Of a DNA stretch of 64,000 nucleotides, positions 43,775 to 52,980 are shown piece by piece. Below the pieces are notes generated by a model, which was not told the DNA's origin, did not search any database, and saw only the letters and a list, made by a program, of their open reading frames with translations. The stretch comes from JAAXGX01 sp965221595 (GTDB lineage Bacteria > Acidobacteriota > Vicinamibacteria > Vicinamibacterales > UBA8438). A program made the position numbers and the translations under genes. The DNA lies in contig OZ244900.1 in assembly GCA_965221595.1 (NCBI GenBank), forward strand, positions 1,302,001 through 1,366,000, read 5' to 3'. Numbering within the stretch: the first letter of the stretch is position 1; each line of letters opens with the position of its first letter.

Positions 43775-43790
43775 TGCGGGGTGCCCCACG

Positions 43791-44588
43791 ATGAATGTGC
43801 CGCAGGGCTTCGAGTCGATCCTGCCGGACTACCCGGTCAAGCTCGACAACTTCGAGGGGCCGCTCGACCTGTTGCTGCACCTGATCCGGAAGCACGAGAT
43901 CGACATCTACGACATCCCGGTGGCGCTGGTGACCGAGCAGTACCTGGTCTACCTCGACTTGATGCAGGAGCTCGACCTGGACGTGGCGGGCGAGTTCCTG
44001 GTGATGGCGGCCACCCTCATTCACATCAAGTCGCGCCTGCTCGTCCCCCGCATCGAGACGGAGGAGGACGCGGTCGAGGATGCGGAGGACCCGCGCGACG
44101 CACTGGTGCGGCGCCTGCTGGAGCATCAGCAGTTCAAGGCTGCCGCCGAGCTGCTGCACGAGCGGGAGACGGTACGCAGCGCCCAGTGGACGCGACCCGA
44201 CGGGCGCGTCGCCGACCTCGCCGACCAGCCGATCGAACGCGAGCTCGAGGTGGATCTGTTCAGCCTGCTGCAGGCGTTCCAGTCGGTGCTGACGCGCGCG
44301 CGCGAGCGCCCGAAGTTCGCCGTGCCGGCGGCCATCGTGTCGATCGAGACGCGCATCGGGCAGTTGCTCGAGCGCTTGTCCGCAACACGGGCCTGCGGGT
44401 TCGAGGAGCTGTTCTCCGACGCGGAGGCTCGACCGGCGTTCATCACCACGTTCCTGGCGCTGCTCGAGATGATCCGCTTGAAGCTGGTCCGCGTGTTCCA
44501 GAGCGGACCGTTCGGACCGATACGGGTGTACGCGCGGGCGCGGCCGAACGACGCCCCGCGGCCCGGCGGAGTGGCCGGCGATGGCTGA
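43791..44588 (+). CDS. scpA: Segregation and condensation protein A
   Basis: A 265-residue kleisin that joins SMC heads in the bacterial condensin. The N-terminal NFEGPLDLLLHLIRKHEIDIYDI and LVMAATLIHIKSRLLVP are diagnostic, and the C-terminal winged helix includes FITTFLALLEMIRLKLVRVFQ. It starts 16 bases after trpS, and its end overlaps scpB by 8 bases, as usual for this pair. Confidence 0.95.
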   Translation: MNVPQGFESILPDYPVKLDNFEGPLDLLLHLIRKHEIDIYDIPVALVTEQYLVYLDLMQELDLDVAGEFLVMAATLIHIKSRLLVPRIETEEDAVEDAEDPRDALVRRLLEHQQFKAAAELLHERETVRSAQWTRPDGRVADLADQPIERELEVDLFSLLQAFQSVLTRARERPKFAVPAAIVSIETRIGQLLERLSATRACGFEELFSDAEARPAFITTFLALLEMIRLKLVRVFQSGPFGPIRVYARARPNDAPRPGGVAGDG

Positions 44589-45219
44589 CGACTTGCGCGA
44601 GCTGCAGGCGATTGTCGAGGCGCTGATCTTCGCGTCACCCGAGCCGCTGACCCTCAAGATGCTGGTCAGGCTGCTCGACGGCGAGCCGGCGGAGCACGTC
44701 GAAGAGGCGCTGGCCGCGGTCCGTACGGACTGGGAGCAGCGCGCGGGCGGTCTGCGGCTGGTCGAGGTTGCGGGGGGGGTGCAGATCGTCACGCGTCCGG
44801 AGCTGTCGGAATGGGTCCGGCGGCTGTTTCACGAGCACTCCCGGCAGCGGCTGTCCGTCCAGGCGCTCGAGACGCTGGCCGTCGTGGCCTATCGCCAGCC
44901 GATTACCGGGCCGGAGATCGCGGAGATCCGCGGCGTCAACACGTCCGGCGTGCTCGGCACGCTGGTCGAGCGGCGGCTGATCAAGGTGACCGGACGCAAG
45001 GCCGTGGTCGGCCGCCCCTTTCTGTACGCCACGACGCGCGAGTTCCTGGACCGCTTCGGCCTCAAGGACCTGTCGGATCTGCCCCGCGTCGAGGACATGG
45101 CCGAGGCGCTGGGCATGGACATGCCGGCCAGCCTCGGCGACGCCGATCCGTTCAACGAGACGCTGCCGTTCGCATCCGGTCCTGACGAGCCGGATGCGCC
45201 GAAGCAGCAGGTGCACTGA
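44581..45219 (+). CDS. scpB: Segregation and condensation protein B
   Basis: A 212-residue ScpB with two winged-helix domains: LQAIVEALIFASPEPLTLKML and LSVQALETLAVVAYRQPITGPEIAEIRGVNTSG. It dimerises and binds ScpA to complete the SMC complex. The 8-base overlap with scpA suggests coupled translation. The C-terminal tail is acidic and unconserved. Confidence 0.95.
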   Translation: MADDLRELQAIVEALIFASPEPLTLKMLVRLLDGEPAEHVEEALAAVRTDWEQRAGGLRLVEVAGGVQIVTRPELSEWVRRLFHEHSRQRLSVQALETLAVVAYRQPITGPEIAEIRGVNTSGVLGTLVERRLIKVTGRKAVVGRPFLYATTREFLDRFGLKDLSDLPRVEDMAEALGMDMPASLGDADPFNETLPFASGPDEPDAPKQQVH

Positions 45220-45225
45220 CAGCCC

Positions 45226-46032
45226 GTGGTTGCCGCACCGTCCGCAGCGGGGCGCACGCCCGGCGTACGGTTGCAGAAGATCCTGTCGGCCGCCGGGATT
45301 GCCTCGCGCCGCGCCGCCGAACGGTTGATGCAGGAAGGACGCGTCAGCGTCAACGGCCAGGTCGTCACCGAGCTCGGCACGCGCGCCGATCCCGCTCGCG
45401 ACACCGTGCGCGTGGACGGCCGCCGCGTCGGCCAGGCCCGGCGGCTGCGCTACATCCTGCTCAACAAGCCCCGCGGCGTCGTCACGACCCGCAGCGACCC
45501 GCAGCGGCGCCGGACGGTGCTCGACCTGCTGCCGCGCGTGCGCGACTACGTATACCCCGTGGGCCGCCTCGACTACGACTCCGAGGGTCTGCTGCTGGTG
45601 ACGAACGATGGCAATCTGGCCGCCGCTCTGATGCATCCGCGGCAGGGGCTCGATCGTGTGTACGAAGCACTCGTCGAGGGGGTCCCGAGTGCGGCGAGCC
45701 TGCGGCGCCTGCGCGTGGGCGTGACGCTCGACGGCCGGCGCACGGCGCCGGTCGAGGTGCGCCTGCTGGGCGGACATCGGACGCGGAGCGAGGACCAGGC
45801 GCGTCTCGAGATCACCCTGCGCGAGGGCCGCAATCGGCAGGTGCGGCGGATGCTGGCGGTCGTCGGCCACACGGTCCGCCGCCTGCGGCGCATCCAGTTC
45901 GGCCCGATCCGCGACCGCCACCTGAAGACCGGCTGTCACCGCGATCTGTCGCGGCAGGAGCTGGCGGCGCTGCGTGGCGCTGCGGCGGCTGCCGGTGCAC
46001 GGCGACCGGTGACGCGGGAGGCGGTGCCTTGA
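45226..46032 (+). CDS. rluB: Ribosomal large-subunit pseudouridine synthase B-type
   Basis: A 268-residue RsuA/RluB-family enzyme that makes pseudouridine in rRNA. An S4 RNA-binding domain comes first (VRLQKILSAAGIASRRAAERLM). The catalytic loop is YPVGRLDYDSEGLLLVTNDG with the essential Asp, and LREGRNRQVRRMLAVVGHTV closes the core. The start is GTG. It lies between scpB and cmk, the conserved place of rluB in many bacteria; exact rRNA position is inferred from this context. Confidence 0.92.
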   Translation: MVAAPSAAGRTPGVRLQKILSAAGIASRRAAERLMQEGRVSVNGQVVTELGTRADPARDTVRVDGRRVGQARRLRYILLNKPRGVVTTRSDPQRRRTVLDLLPRVRDYVYPVGRLDYDSEGLLLVTNDGNLAAALMHPRQGLDRVYEALVEGVPSAASLRRLRVGVTLDGRRTAPVEVRLLGGHRTRSEDQARLEITLREGRNRQVRRMLAVVGHTVRRLRRIQFGPIRDRHLKTGCHRDLSRQELAALRGAAAAAGARRPVTREAVP

Positions 46033-46694
46033 CCGCGGTGGTGGCCATCGACGGGCCCTCGGGCGCCGGCAAGGGGACGGTGGCCCGCGCGGTGGCGAAG
46101 TCCCTGGCCTGGCGCTACGTCGACACGGGCGCGATGTACCGAGCCGTCGCGTGGAAGGTGCAGCACGAAGGCCGGTCGCTCGACGACGAGGAGGCCGTGG
46201 CGGCCGTGGCCGCCCGCGCCGTGTTGGAGCTGGACGCTGCGCGGGTCGAGATCGATGGCCATGACGTGACGGACGAGATTCGTACACCCGCCATAGACGC
46301 CGCAGCCACGCGGGTGGCCCGCATGCCCCGCGTGCGCGAGCTGCTTGTCGCGCGGCAGCGCGACTACGCGCGGGGCGTGCCGATCGTGATGGAGGGGCGC
46401 GACATCGGCACTGTCGTCTTCCCGGATGCGGCTGCCAAGATCTACCTCGACGCGTCGCCGGCGGAGCGCGCGGCGCGCCGGGCTCGGGACCCGGCCCACC
46501 ATCCGTCGCGGGACGCCGAGATCGGCGCCGTCGCCGATGCACTCGAACGGCGCGACCGCCTCGATCGCGAGCGCCAGGCATCGCCACTGAGGCAGGCGCC
46601 CGACGCCGCAGTCATCGATACTACCGGCGTGCCGATAGACAAGGTGGTCGACCGGGTCCTGGCGATCGTCCGCGCACGGTTGCACGGGGCCTGA
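46029..46694 (+). CDS. cmk: Cytidylate kinase
   Basis: A 221-residue (d)CMP kinase. The P-loop is AIDGPSGAGKGTVARAVA, the CMP site VDTGAMYRAVAWK, and GRDIGTVVFPDAAAKIYLDAS the lid-adjacent core. The start is TTG, overlapping the rluB stop by 4 bases, with the P-loop beginning at residue 7 as usual. It provides CDP for nucleic acid and phospholipid synthesis. The rpsA gene follows after a 210-base leader. Confidence 0.94.
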   Translation: MTAVVAIDGPSGAGKGTVARAVAKSLAWRYVDTGAMYRAVAWKVQHEGRSLDDEEAVAAVAARAVLELDAARVEIDGHDVTDEIRTPAIDAAATRVARMPRVRELLVARQRDYARGVPIVMEGRDIGTVVFPDAAAKIYLDASPAERAARRARDPAHHPSRDAEIGAVADALERRDRLDRERQASPLRQAPDAAVIDTTGVPIDKVVDRVLAIVRARLHGA

Positions 46695-46780
46695 CCGGCG
46701 CCTGGCAAGGGGCCCCGTCGGGCTGCCGAAGCCGTCCCCGCGGCGGCTCGCCGGGGCCGGTTTCGGGACCCTGACGGCGG

Positions 46781-46810
46781 TTGACCGTCTGCCGCCAAGC
46801 ATCGTATAGT
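46781..46810 (+). promoter_or_regulatory. Predicted rpsA promoter
   Basis: TTGACC (46781-46786), an 18-base spacer and TATAGT (46805-46810), close to sigma-70 consensus. It lies in the 210-base gap between cmk and rpsA and leaves a leader of about 85 bases, fitting a strongly expressed, possibly autoregulated ribosomal gene. Confidence 0.6.
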
Positions 46811-46904
46811 CTCGTGCTTATCTCGATTCAGACGCAGGCGGCCGGGTGTGCCCGTCACCGGGCGGAGCCCGTCACGTGTCGAGAGTGAGGAGAATTCCGA
46901 GAGC

Positions 46905-48635
46905 ATGACCAACCCACACGATGTCGTGGACGTCGGCATGATCGACGTCGATGACGACGGCGAAGCGGTCGACTCCGCCGAGTACGCCCGTCTTCTGGAA
47001 CTGTACAACAGCAGCTTTCGAAACATCACCGAGGGTGAAGTCATCGAAGGGACTGTCCTCAAGGTCTCGGCCTCGGAGGTCATAGTCGACGTCGGCTACA
47101 AGTCGGAAGGCATCATTTCCCTCAGCGAATTCCTCGATGAGAACGGCGAGGTGACGGTTCAGCCGGGCGACACGGTCGACGTCCTGCTCGAACGCACCGA
47201 GGACCGTGAAGGCCACATCGTGCTCTCGCGCGAGAAGGCCGAGAAGATGAAGATCTGGGACGACGTGGAGAAGGCGTATACGGACCGCCGCGTCGTCATC
47301 GGCCGCGTCATCGAGCGCATCAAGGGTGGGGTGGCGGTGGACATCGGCGTCCGCGCGTTCCTGCCGGGGTCGCAGATCGACGTGCGGCCCGTCCGCAACC
47401 TCGATGCGCTGAAGGGGCAGGAGCTCCGGATGCGGGTCATCAAGGTCAACAAGAAGCGCGGCAACATCGTGCTGTCCCGCAAGGTCCTCCTCGAGGAAGA
47501 AAACGCCGAGAAGAAGAAGGAGACGCTGGCCAACATGGCCGAGGGCAACGTGATGCAGGGGGTTGTCAAGAACCTCACTGACTACGGCGCCTTCGTCGAC
47601 CTCGGCGGCATCGACGGCCTGCTCCACGTGACCGACATGTCGTGGGGGCGCGCGCAGCACCCGTCGGAGATCTTCAAGGTCAACGACGAGGTCCAGGTCA
47701 TCGTTTTGAAGTACGACCCGGCCACCGAGCGTGTGTCGCTGGGCTACAAGCAGCTGCACGCCGATCCGTGGGCGTCGGTGACCGAGCGCTATCCGGTCGG
47801 TCAGCGTCTCTCGGGCAAGGTGGTCAGCCTGACCGACTACGGCGCGTTCATCGAGCTCGAACCCGGTGTGGAAGGCCTGATTCACGTATCGGAGATGTCG
47901 TGGAGCAAGCGGGTGAAGCATCCGTCGAAGCTCCTCACCGTCGGCGACACCGTCGAGTCGATGGTGCTCGGCGTCGATCCGGAAGCGCGGCGGATCTCGC
48001 TGGGTCTCAAACAGATCGAAGCCAATCCCTGGCACGAGCTCGCGCAGCGCTATCCGGTGGGGTCGCGCATCAACGGCACCGTGCGCAACCTGACCGAGTT
48101 CGGAGCGTTCGTGGAGGTCGAGGACGGCATCGACGGCCTCATCCACATTTCGGACATGTCGTGGAGCAAGCGGCTGGCCCATCCGTCCGATGTCGTCAAG
48201 AAGGGCGACGAGGTGGAGGCGATGGTCCTCAATGTCGACCCGGAAAGTCAGCGTCTGTCGCTCGGGCTCAAACAGCTGGCCACCGACATCTGGGACGACT
48301 TCTTCGGCAACAACCGGGTGGGTGACGTCGTCGAGGGGAAGGTGGTGCGGGTAACCAACTTCGGCGCCTTCGTGGAGCTCGCCGAGGGTATCGAGGGACT
48401 GATCCACGTCTCGGAGTTCGACGCCGAGCAGGGCGGGCAGGACGAGATCAAGGTCGACGAAACAATCAAGATGCGGATCATCAAGCTGAGCCCCGACGAG
48501 CACAAGATCGGGTTGAGCATCCGCGCCCTGAAGTCGGACGACTACGAGACGAACTGGCAGAACTACGCCAACACCGAGTCACCCGAGGTGACGCTGGGAG
48601 ACCATTTCCGACACAACCGGGGGTCGTACGAGTAG
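46905..48635 (+). CDS. rpsA: 30S ribosomal protein S1
   Basis: A 576-residue S1 with six S1/OB repeats, the full complement. Repeats 3-6 share the pattern LTDYGAFVDLGGIDGLLHVTDMSW, with GLIHVSEMSWSKRVKHPS and relatives. The protein brings mRNA to the ribosome. The ATG is preceded by GTGAGGAG 13 bases upstream, plus GAGAG closer. The gene is somewhat less GC-rich than its neighbours, consistent with codon choice for high expression. It is followed by an HU/IHF gene, a conserved pair. Confidence 0.97.
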   Translation: MTNPHDVVDVGMIDVDDDGEAVDSAEYARLLELYNSSFRNITEGEVIEGTVLKVSASEVIVDVGYKSEGIISLSEFLDENGEVTVQPGDTVDVLLERTEDREGHIVLSREKAEKMKIWDDVEKAYTDRRVVIGRVIERIKGGVAVDIGVRAFLPGSQIDVRPVRNLDALKGQELRMRVIKVNKKRGNIVLSRKVLLEEENAEKKKETLANMAEGNVMQGVVKNLTDYGAFVDLGGIDGLLHVTDMSWGRAQHPSEIFKVNDEVQVIVLKYDPATERVSLGYKQLHADPWASVTERYPVGQRLSGKVVSLTDYGAFIELEPGVEGLIHVSEMSWSKRVKHPSKLLTVGDTVESMVLGVDPEARRISLGLKQIEANPWHELAQRYPVGSRINGTVRNLTEFGAFVEVEDGIDGLIHISDMSWSKRLAHPSDVVKKGDEVEAMVLNVDPESQRLSLGLKQLATDIWDDFFGNNRVGDVVEGKVVRVTNFGAFVELAEGIEGLIHVSEFDAEQGGQDEIKVDETIKMRIIKLSPDEHKIGLSIRALKSDDYETNWQNYANTESPEVTLGDHFRHNRGSYE

Positions 48636-48740
48636 GCTTCCGCGCCGTGAGACGGCGTGGACGCCTGCCGGGTGAGCCGGGCGCCGCCGGGCGGAGCCGC
48701 GGGCGGCGATCGACGGGCCAGCGCGTCGAATGGAGGAGTC

Positions 48741-49103
48741 GTGGCCGGCGGGAGCATGACGAAGGCGGCACTGGTGGAGGAAGTCGCTCGTGTCGCTGAT
48801 CTCACGAAGAAGCACGCCGAGGTAATCGTCGAGACGGTATTCCGAAGCATCACCGACGCGCTGCGCCGCGGTGAGAAGATCGAGCTGCGGGGATTCGGCA
48901 GCTTCCGCTTGCGCCGCCGCGAGCCGCGCAAGGGCCGCAATCCGAAGACCGGCGACCGGGTGGATGTGCCGTCCAAGCGCGTGCCTTACTTCAAGCCCGG
49001 CAAGGAGCTCAAGGACCTCATCAATCGGGACATCGAGGCGACCCGGCCGGTTCCCGCCCCGTCCCGGACGCCGCTGCACGATCGCGAGCTGACGCCCTAC
49101 TGA
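48741..49103 (+). CDS. HU/IHF family DNA-binding protein
   Basis: A 120-residue histone-like protein. MTKAALVEEVARVADLTKKH, then GEKIELRGFGSFRLRRREPRKGRNPKTG and PYFKPGKELKDLI are the complete HU/IHF fold, including the DNA-intercalating arm. Its position after rpsA matches IHF-beta in Proteobacteria, but HU or IHF cannot be decided. The GTG at 48741 follows GGAGGAG closely; an ATG at 48756, where the family normally starts, has a poorly spaced site. The last ~20 residues are an unconserved tail. Confidence 0.93.
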   Translation: MAGGSMTKAALVEEVARVADLTKKHAEVIVETVFRSITDALRRGEKIELRGFGSFRLRRREPRKGRNPKTGDRVDVPSKRVPYFKPGKELKDLINRDIEATRPVPAPSRTPLHDRELTPY

Positions 49104-49118
49104 CCCCGAGCCCCGGCC

Positions 49119-49619
49119 GTGGAGCGTCTCTGGGCCCCTTGGAGATTGGCGTACGTGACCGGCGCGAGCGCAGGCGATGCCGGCAGGTGCATCTTCTGCG
49201 CGGCGCTCGACGCGAGTCCGCCGCCGGCGTCGATTCTGCATCGAGGCGCCCGCTGCTTCGTCATTCTGAACAAGTTTCCGTACAACAACGGCCACCTGAT
49301 GGTCGTGCCGAACCGGCACGTGGCGACCCTCGGTGACATGGATCCGGCCGAGCTGGGCGAGCTGGCGTCGTTGACACGCACGGCCGAGATGGCGCTTACC
49401 GAGGCGTACTCGCCGCACGGCCTCAATGTCGGGATCAACCTGGGCCGCGCCGCGGGGGCGGGCGCGTTGGGGCACCTGCACGTGCACCTGGTGCCGCGCT
49501 GGGAGGGGGATACCAACTTCATGACCGTGGTGGCCGACACCCGCGTGGTGCCGGAGGCTCCCGACGCGACCGCAGAGCGCCTGCGCCCGATCTTCGGGCG
49601 CCTCATGGCGACGGGTTGA
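49119..49619 (+). CDS. HIT family hydrolase (Ap4A-phosphorylase-like)
   Basis: A 166-residue HIT protein. The catalytic triad motif is LGHLHVHLVPRW. CIFCAALD near the start suggests a zinc site, and KFPYNNGHLMVVPNRHV is the nucleotide-binding strand. Close relatives cleave diadenosine polyphosphates or AMP conjugates. The GTG starts the conserved ERLWAPWRLAYV segment. Its end overlaps the convergent acyl-CoA dehydrogenase gene by 17 bases. Confidence 0.92.
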   Translation: MERLWAPWRLAYVTGASAGDAGRCIFCAALDASPPPASILHRGARCFVILNKFPYNNGHLMVVPNRHVATLGDMDPAELGELASLTRTAEMALTEAYSPHGLNVGINLGRAAGAGALGHLHVHLVPRWEGDTNFMTVVADTRVVPEAPDATAERLRPIFGRLMATG

Positions 49620-50775
49620 GCAACTGTTTCGCGATCGTCTGGAGCTGCATGTTCGACGTGCCTTCGTACACCTGTCCGATGACCGCGTCGCGATACAGCT
49701 TCTCGACCGGGTAGTCCTTCGTGTAGCCCACGCCCCCGAACAGCCGCACGGCCAGCGACGCGACACGCTCGGCAATCTGCGACGAGTACAGCTTGGCCAT
49801 CGCGCCGGCAGTCGTGTAGCGGTGTCCCGCATCGCGCAGCCGCGCTGCGTTGTAGACCGTCAGCCGCGCCGCTTCCAGCTCGGTGGCAGCCTGCGCGAGC
49901 TGGAACTGCACCCCTTGGAACTCGCCGATCGGCTGGCCGAACTGCTGCCGTTCCTGCACGAACGCGAGCGTATGGTTCAAGGCACCCTGCGCCAGGCCGA
50001 TCATCTGTCCGCCGATGGCGATGCGGCCCTCGTTCAACGTCTCGATCGCCACGCGGTAGCCGCGGCCCGGCTCGCCGAGGACGTTGGCGCGCGGCACGCG
50101 GCAGTCGTCCAGCAGCAGTTCGCAGGTGCTGCTGGCACGGATGCCGAGCTTGTCCTCCTTCTTGCCCACCCGGAAACCGGGCATGCCGCGCTCGACCAGG
50201 AATGCAGTGATGCCCCGGTAGCCAGCGTCGGGCGCGGCATTCGCGAAGACGATGAACACGTCGGCTTCCTGCGCGTTCGAGATCCACAGCTTGCGGCCGT
50301 TCAGGACGAAGTCGGCACCGTCCGCGACCGCGCGGGTCGTCAGGGCGAACGCATCGCTGCCCGAGTCGGCCTCCGACAACGCGTAGGCGCCGACGGTGCC
50401 GCTGGCCAGCTGCGGCAGAAAGCGGGCCTTGACGTCGTCGTTGCCCCAGCGCAGCAGCGCGTTGTTGACGAGCGTGTTCTGCACGTCGACGAGCAGCGCG
50501 ACCGACGGGTCGACTTTCGACAGCTCTTCGACTACGAGGATGGAGAGGAAGAAGTGGCCGCCGGCGCCGCCCCATGCCTCGGGGATTTCGATCGCCATCA
50601 CGCCGAGATCGAAGAGCTTGTCGATCAGTGCGCGCGGAATCTCCGCCTGCTCGTCCATCTGCCGCACGAGCGGCGCCACCTCGGTCTCCGCGAACTCGCG
50701 CACGCTGGCGCGCAGCAACTGCTCGTCGTCCGACAGCAGGGTCAATGGGGGGAGACGATTGGCGACCTCCGGCAT
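49603..50775 (-). CDS. Acyl-CoA dehydrogenase
   Basis: A 390-residue flavoprotein that oxidises acyl-CoA at the alpha-beta position. YALSEADSGSDAF and WISNAQEADVFIVFANA are FAD/substrate signatures; RQQFGQPIGEFQGVQFQLAQ and IYEGTSNMQLQTIAK-type sequence (here VYEGTSNMQLQTIAK) close the family, the Glu being in the catalytic position of short/medium and branched-chain enzymes. The ATG was chosen at MPEVANRL; the frame opens further upstream into the next gene's promoter without support. It is divergent from the VWFA-type gene. Confidence 0.93.
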   Translation of the reverse strand: MPEVANRLPPLTLLSDDEQLLRASVREFAETEVAPLVRQMDEQAEIPRALIDKLFDLGVMAIEIPEAWGGAGGHFFLSILVVEELSKVDPSVALLVDVQNTLVNNALLRWGNDDVKARFLPQLASGTVGAYALSEADSGSDAFALTTRAVADGADFVLNGRKLWISNAQEADVFIVFANAAPDAGYRGITAFLVERGMPGFRVGKKEDKLGIRASSTCELLLDDCRVPRANVLGEPGRGYRVAIETLNEGRIAIGGQMIGLAQGALNHTLAFVQERQQFGQPIGEFQGVQFQLAQAATELEAARLTVYNAARLRDAGHRYTTAGAMAKLYSSQIAERVASLAVRLFGGVGYTKDYPVEKLYRDAVIGQVYEGTSNMQLQTIAKQLLNPSP

Positions 50776-50886
50776 GGCTGGTGACCTCGCTCGACGGCCG
50801 GCGTCCCGCGCCCGGCGCTCGAAGACGCCGTCGATCCCGATGTTATCATTCGGTTGTGGCGTGACCTTTCCAGGTGCGGGGTGCCC

Positions 50887-52980
50887 ATGCGTTATCCCAG
50901 ACTGCTTTCGCTGCTTCTCGGTGCGTTCATCCTGGTGCCCGCGGCTGCTGTGCACACCCAGCAGGAGGAGCCGACTCCGGCCGCGCCGTCCGGCGCCGAT
51001 ACGGCGGCCGACGACGCGCAGGAGCAGCCGCCCATCTTCCGCACGGGCATCAACTTCATTCGGGTCGACGTGATCGTCACCGACGACGACGGCAACCACG
51101 TGCGGGACCTCGAAGCCGCCGACTTCCAGGTGTTCGAGGACGGCGAGCCGCAGACGATCGAGTCTTTCCAGCGGGTCGAGATCACCGGCGTGCCCGCGCC
51201 CGACGCGGAGCCGGCGCGCGCGATCGTCAACAACTACGACGAGGAGCGCGAGGCCCAGCGCACCGATACGCGTATCTTCGTCGTGTTCTTCGACGACTAC
51301 CACGTGCGCTGGAGCAACGGCGTGCGCGCCGGCCGAGCGCTTGCCGACTTCCTGCGCACCAGCCTGAATCCGACCGACATGGTCGGCATCATGCATCCGC
51401 TGACGCCGTTGTCCGAGGTGCGGGTGACCCGCAACCACGAGGCGGTCATCGAGGCCGCCGAGAATTTCTATGGCCGCAAGTTCGACTACGAGCCGACGAA
51501 CATGTTCGAGCAGCGCTACGCCCACTACCCGACCGAGGTGGTCGAGCGGTTGCGGAACGAGGTGTCCCTGTCGGCGCTCGAGGGGCTGATGGTCCGCCTC
51601 GGCTCGCTGCGTGAGGGGCGCAAGAACGTCCTGCTCATCAGCGAGGGCTACTCCAATTACGTGCCGCCCCAGCACCGCAGTGGGAACGCGGAGTTCGCGC
51701 CGTTGGGGGGTGGGCAGGTGGATCCGCGGATGCAGCACTACGAGGAAACGGTCCAGTTCTTCTCGGACCAGGGCCTGACCTTCGACCTGCGGGACGTGTA
51801 CACGGCCGCCAACCGGTTCAACACGACCATCTATGCGCTCGACCCGCGCGGGCTGGCGGTCGGGGAGTACGACGTCAGCCAGCCGCTGGTGGACCGTCGC
51901 ACCGACGACCGGATGCTGCGCTCCACCCGGGACACGCTGTACGTGCTGGCGAGCGAGACCGACGGGCGCACCATCGTGAACACCAACAACCTGCAGCCGG
52001 GCCTGCGGCAGATGGTGCGCGACTCGAGCGCCTACTACCTGCTGGGCTACAACTCGTCACGGTCGCCCACCGACGGCAAGTACCACGAGATCGAGGTGCG
52101 CGTCGCGCGCGACGACATCGACGTGCGGCACCGTCAGGGCTACTGGGCGCTGACCGAGCGCGATGTCGAGCGGGCCTTGACCACGGCGGTCTTCGAGCCG
52201 CCGAAGGCGGTCGACACCGCGCTGGCCTCGCTGGCACAGCCCCGGCGCGGCGGCCGCCCGGTACGCACCTGGATCGGTACGACGCGGGGTGACAACGGGC
52301 GGACCCGGGTGACGTTCCTGTGGGAGCCGGCGGGCACGGGGCGGCGGGGCGGGGAAACCCCGGCACGCGTGCTGCTCACCGCGCTGAGCGACACCGGTGG
52401 GCCTTCGTATCGCGGGCGCGTGCCCGAGGGCGGGAGTCGTGCCGGGCGCGGCACGAACCGACGCCGTGCGGCCGCCGACGAGCCCCCTGCCGAGGCCCGG
52501 GTCGAGTTCGAGGCGGAACCCGGTACGTTGCAGTTGAGCCTGGCCGTGGAGGACGAGGCGGGCGAGGTGATCGACCGCGACCGTCAGGAGATCGAGATAC
52601 CGGACTTCACCGGCACCGAGCTCGTTCTGAGCACCCCGTCGTTCGTGCGCGCGCGCAACCACCGGGAGTGGCAGGCCCTGGTCGACGACTGGGCCGCCAC
52701 CCCGACCGCGTCGCGCGAGTTCCGCCGCACCGAGCGCGTCCTCATCCGGTTCGAGGCGTACGCGCCGGGTACGGAGCGGCCCGAGGTCAAGGCCCGTCTG
52801 CTGAACCGCGGCGGCGAACTGATCCATCCGCTCGACGTGGAACAGGCCGACGAGGCGCGGCCGTATCAGGTCGACCTGCGGCCCGTCCACCTGCCACCGG
52901 GCGACTACGTGGTCGAGCTTGCAGCCACGTCGCCGACCGGCGACGTGACCCAGCTCGTCGCCTTCCGACTGCGGTCATGA
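50887..52980 (+). CDS. VWFA-related secreted protein
   Basis: A 697-residue exported protein. The signal peptide (LLSLLLGAFILVPAAAVHTQ) is followed by FIRVDVIVTDDDGNHVRDLEAADFQVFEDGEPQ-type sequence, then a von Willebrand factor A-like domain (FVVFFDDYHVRW) and RKNVLLISEGYSNYVPP, later SSAYYLLGYNSSRSPTDGKYHEIEVRV. This is the VWFA-related family typical of Acidobacteriota. The MIDAS metal site is altered in this family (FDDYHV). The ATG before the signal peptide was chosen. Its stop overlaps the acyl-CoA mutase start by 4 bases, an odd pairing with no clear functional sense. Confidence 0.88.
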   Translation: MRYPRLLSLLLGAFILVPAAAVHTQQEEPTPAAPSGADTAADDAQEQPPIFRTGINFIRVDVIVTDDDGNHVRDLEAADFQVFEDGEPQTIESFQRVEITGVPAPDAEPARAIVNNYDEEREAQRTDTRIFVVFFDDYHVRWSNGVRAGRALADFLRTSLNPTDMVGIMHPLTPLSEVRVTRNHEAVIEAAENFYGRKFDYEPTNMFEQRYAHYPTEVVERLRNEVSLSALEGLMVRLGSLREGRKNVLLISEGYSNYVPPQHRSGNAEFAPLGGGQVDPRMQHYEETVQFFSDQGLTFDLRDVYTAANRFNTTIYALDPRGLAVGEYDVSQPLVDRRTDDRMLRSTRDTLYVLASETDGRTIVNTNNLQPGLRQMVRDSSAYYLLGYNSSRSPTDGKYHEIEVRVARDDIDVRHRQGYWALTERDVERALTTAVFEPPKAVDTALASLAQPRRGGRPVRTWIGTTRGDNGRTRVTFLWEPAGTGRRGGETPARVLLTALSDTGGPSYRGRVPEGGSRAGRGTNRRRAAADEPPAEARVEFEAEPGTLQLSLAVEDEAGEVIDRDRQEIEIPDFTGTELVLSTPSFVRARNHREWQALVDDWAATPTASREFRRTERVLIRFEAYAPGTERPEVKARLLNRGGELIHPLDVEQADEARPYQVDLRPVHLPPGDYVVELAATSPTGDVTQLVAFRLRS

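Noticed and set aside
40754..43789. A 1011-codon open frame on the minus strand opposite uvrC and trpS
   Set aside because: It spans two well-supported genes on the other strand and has no recognisable domain.
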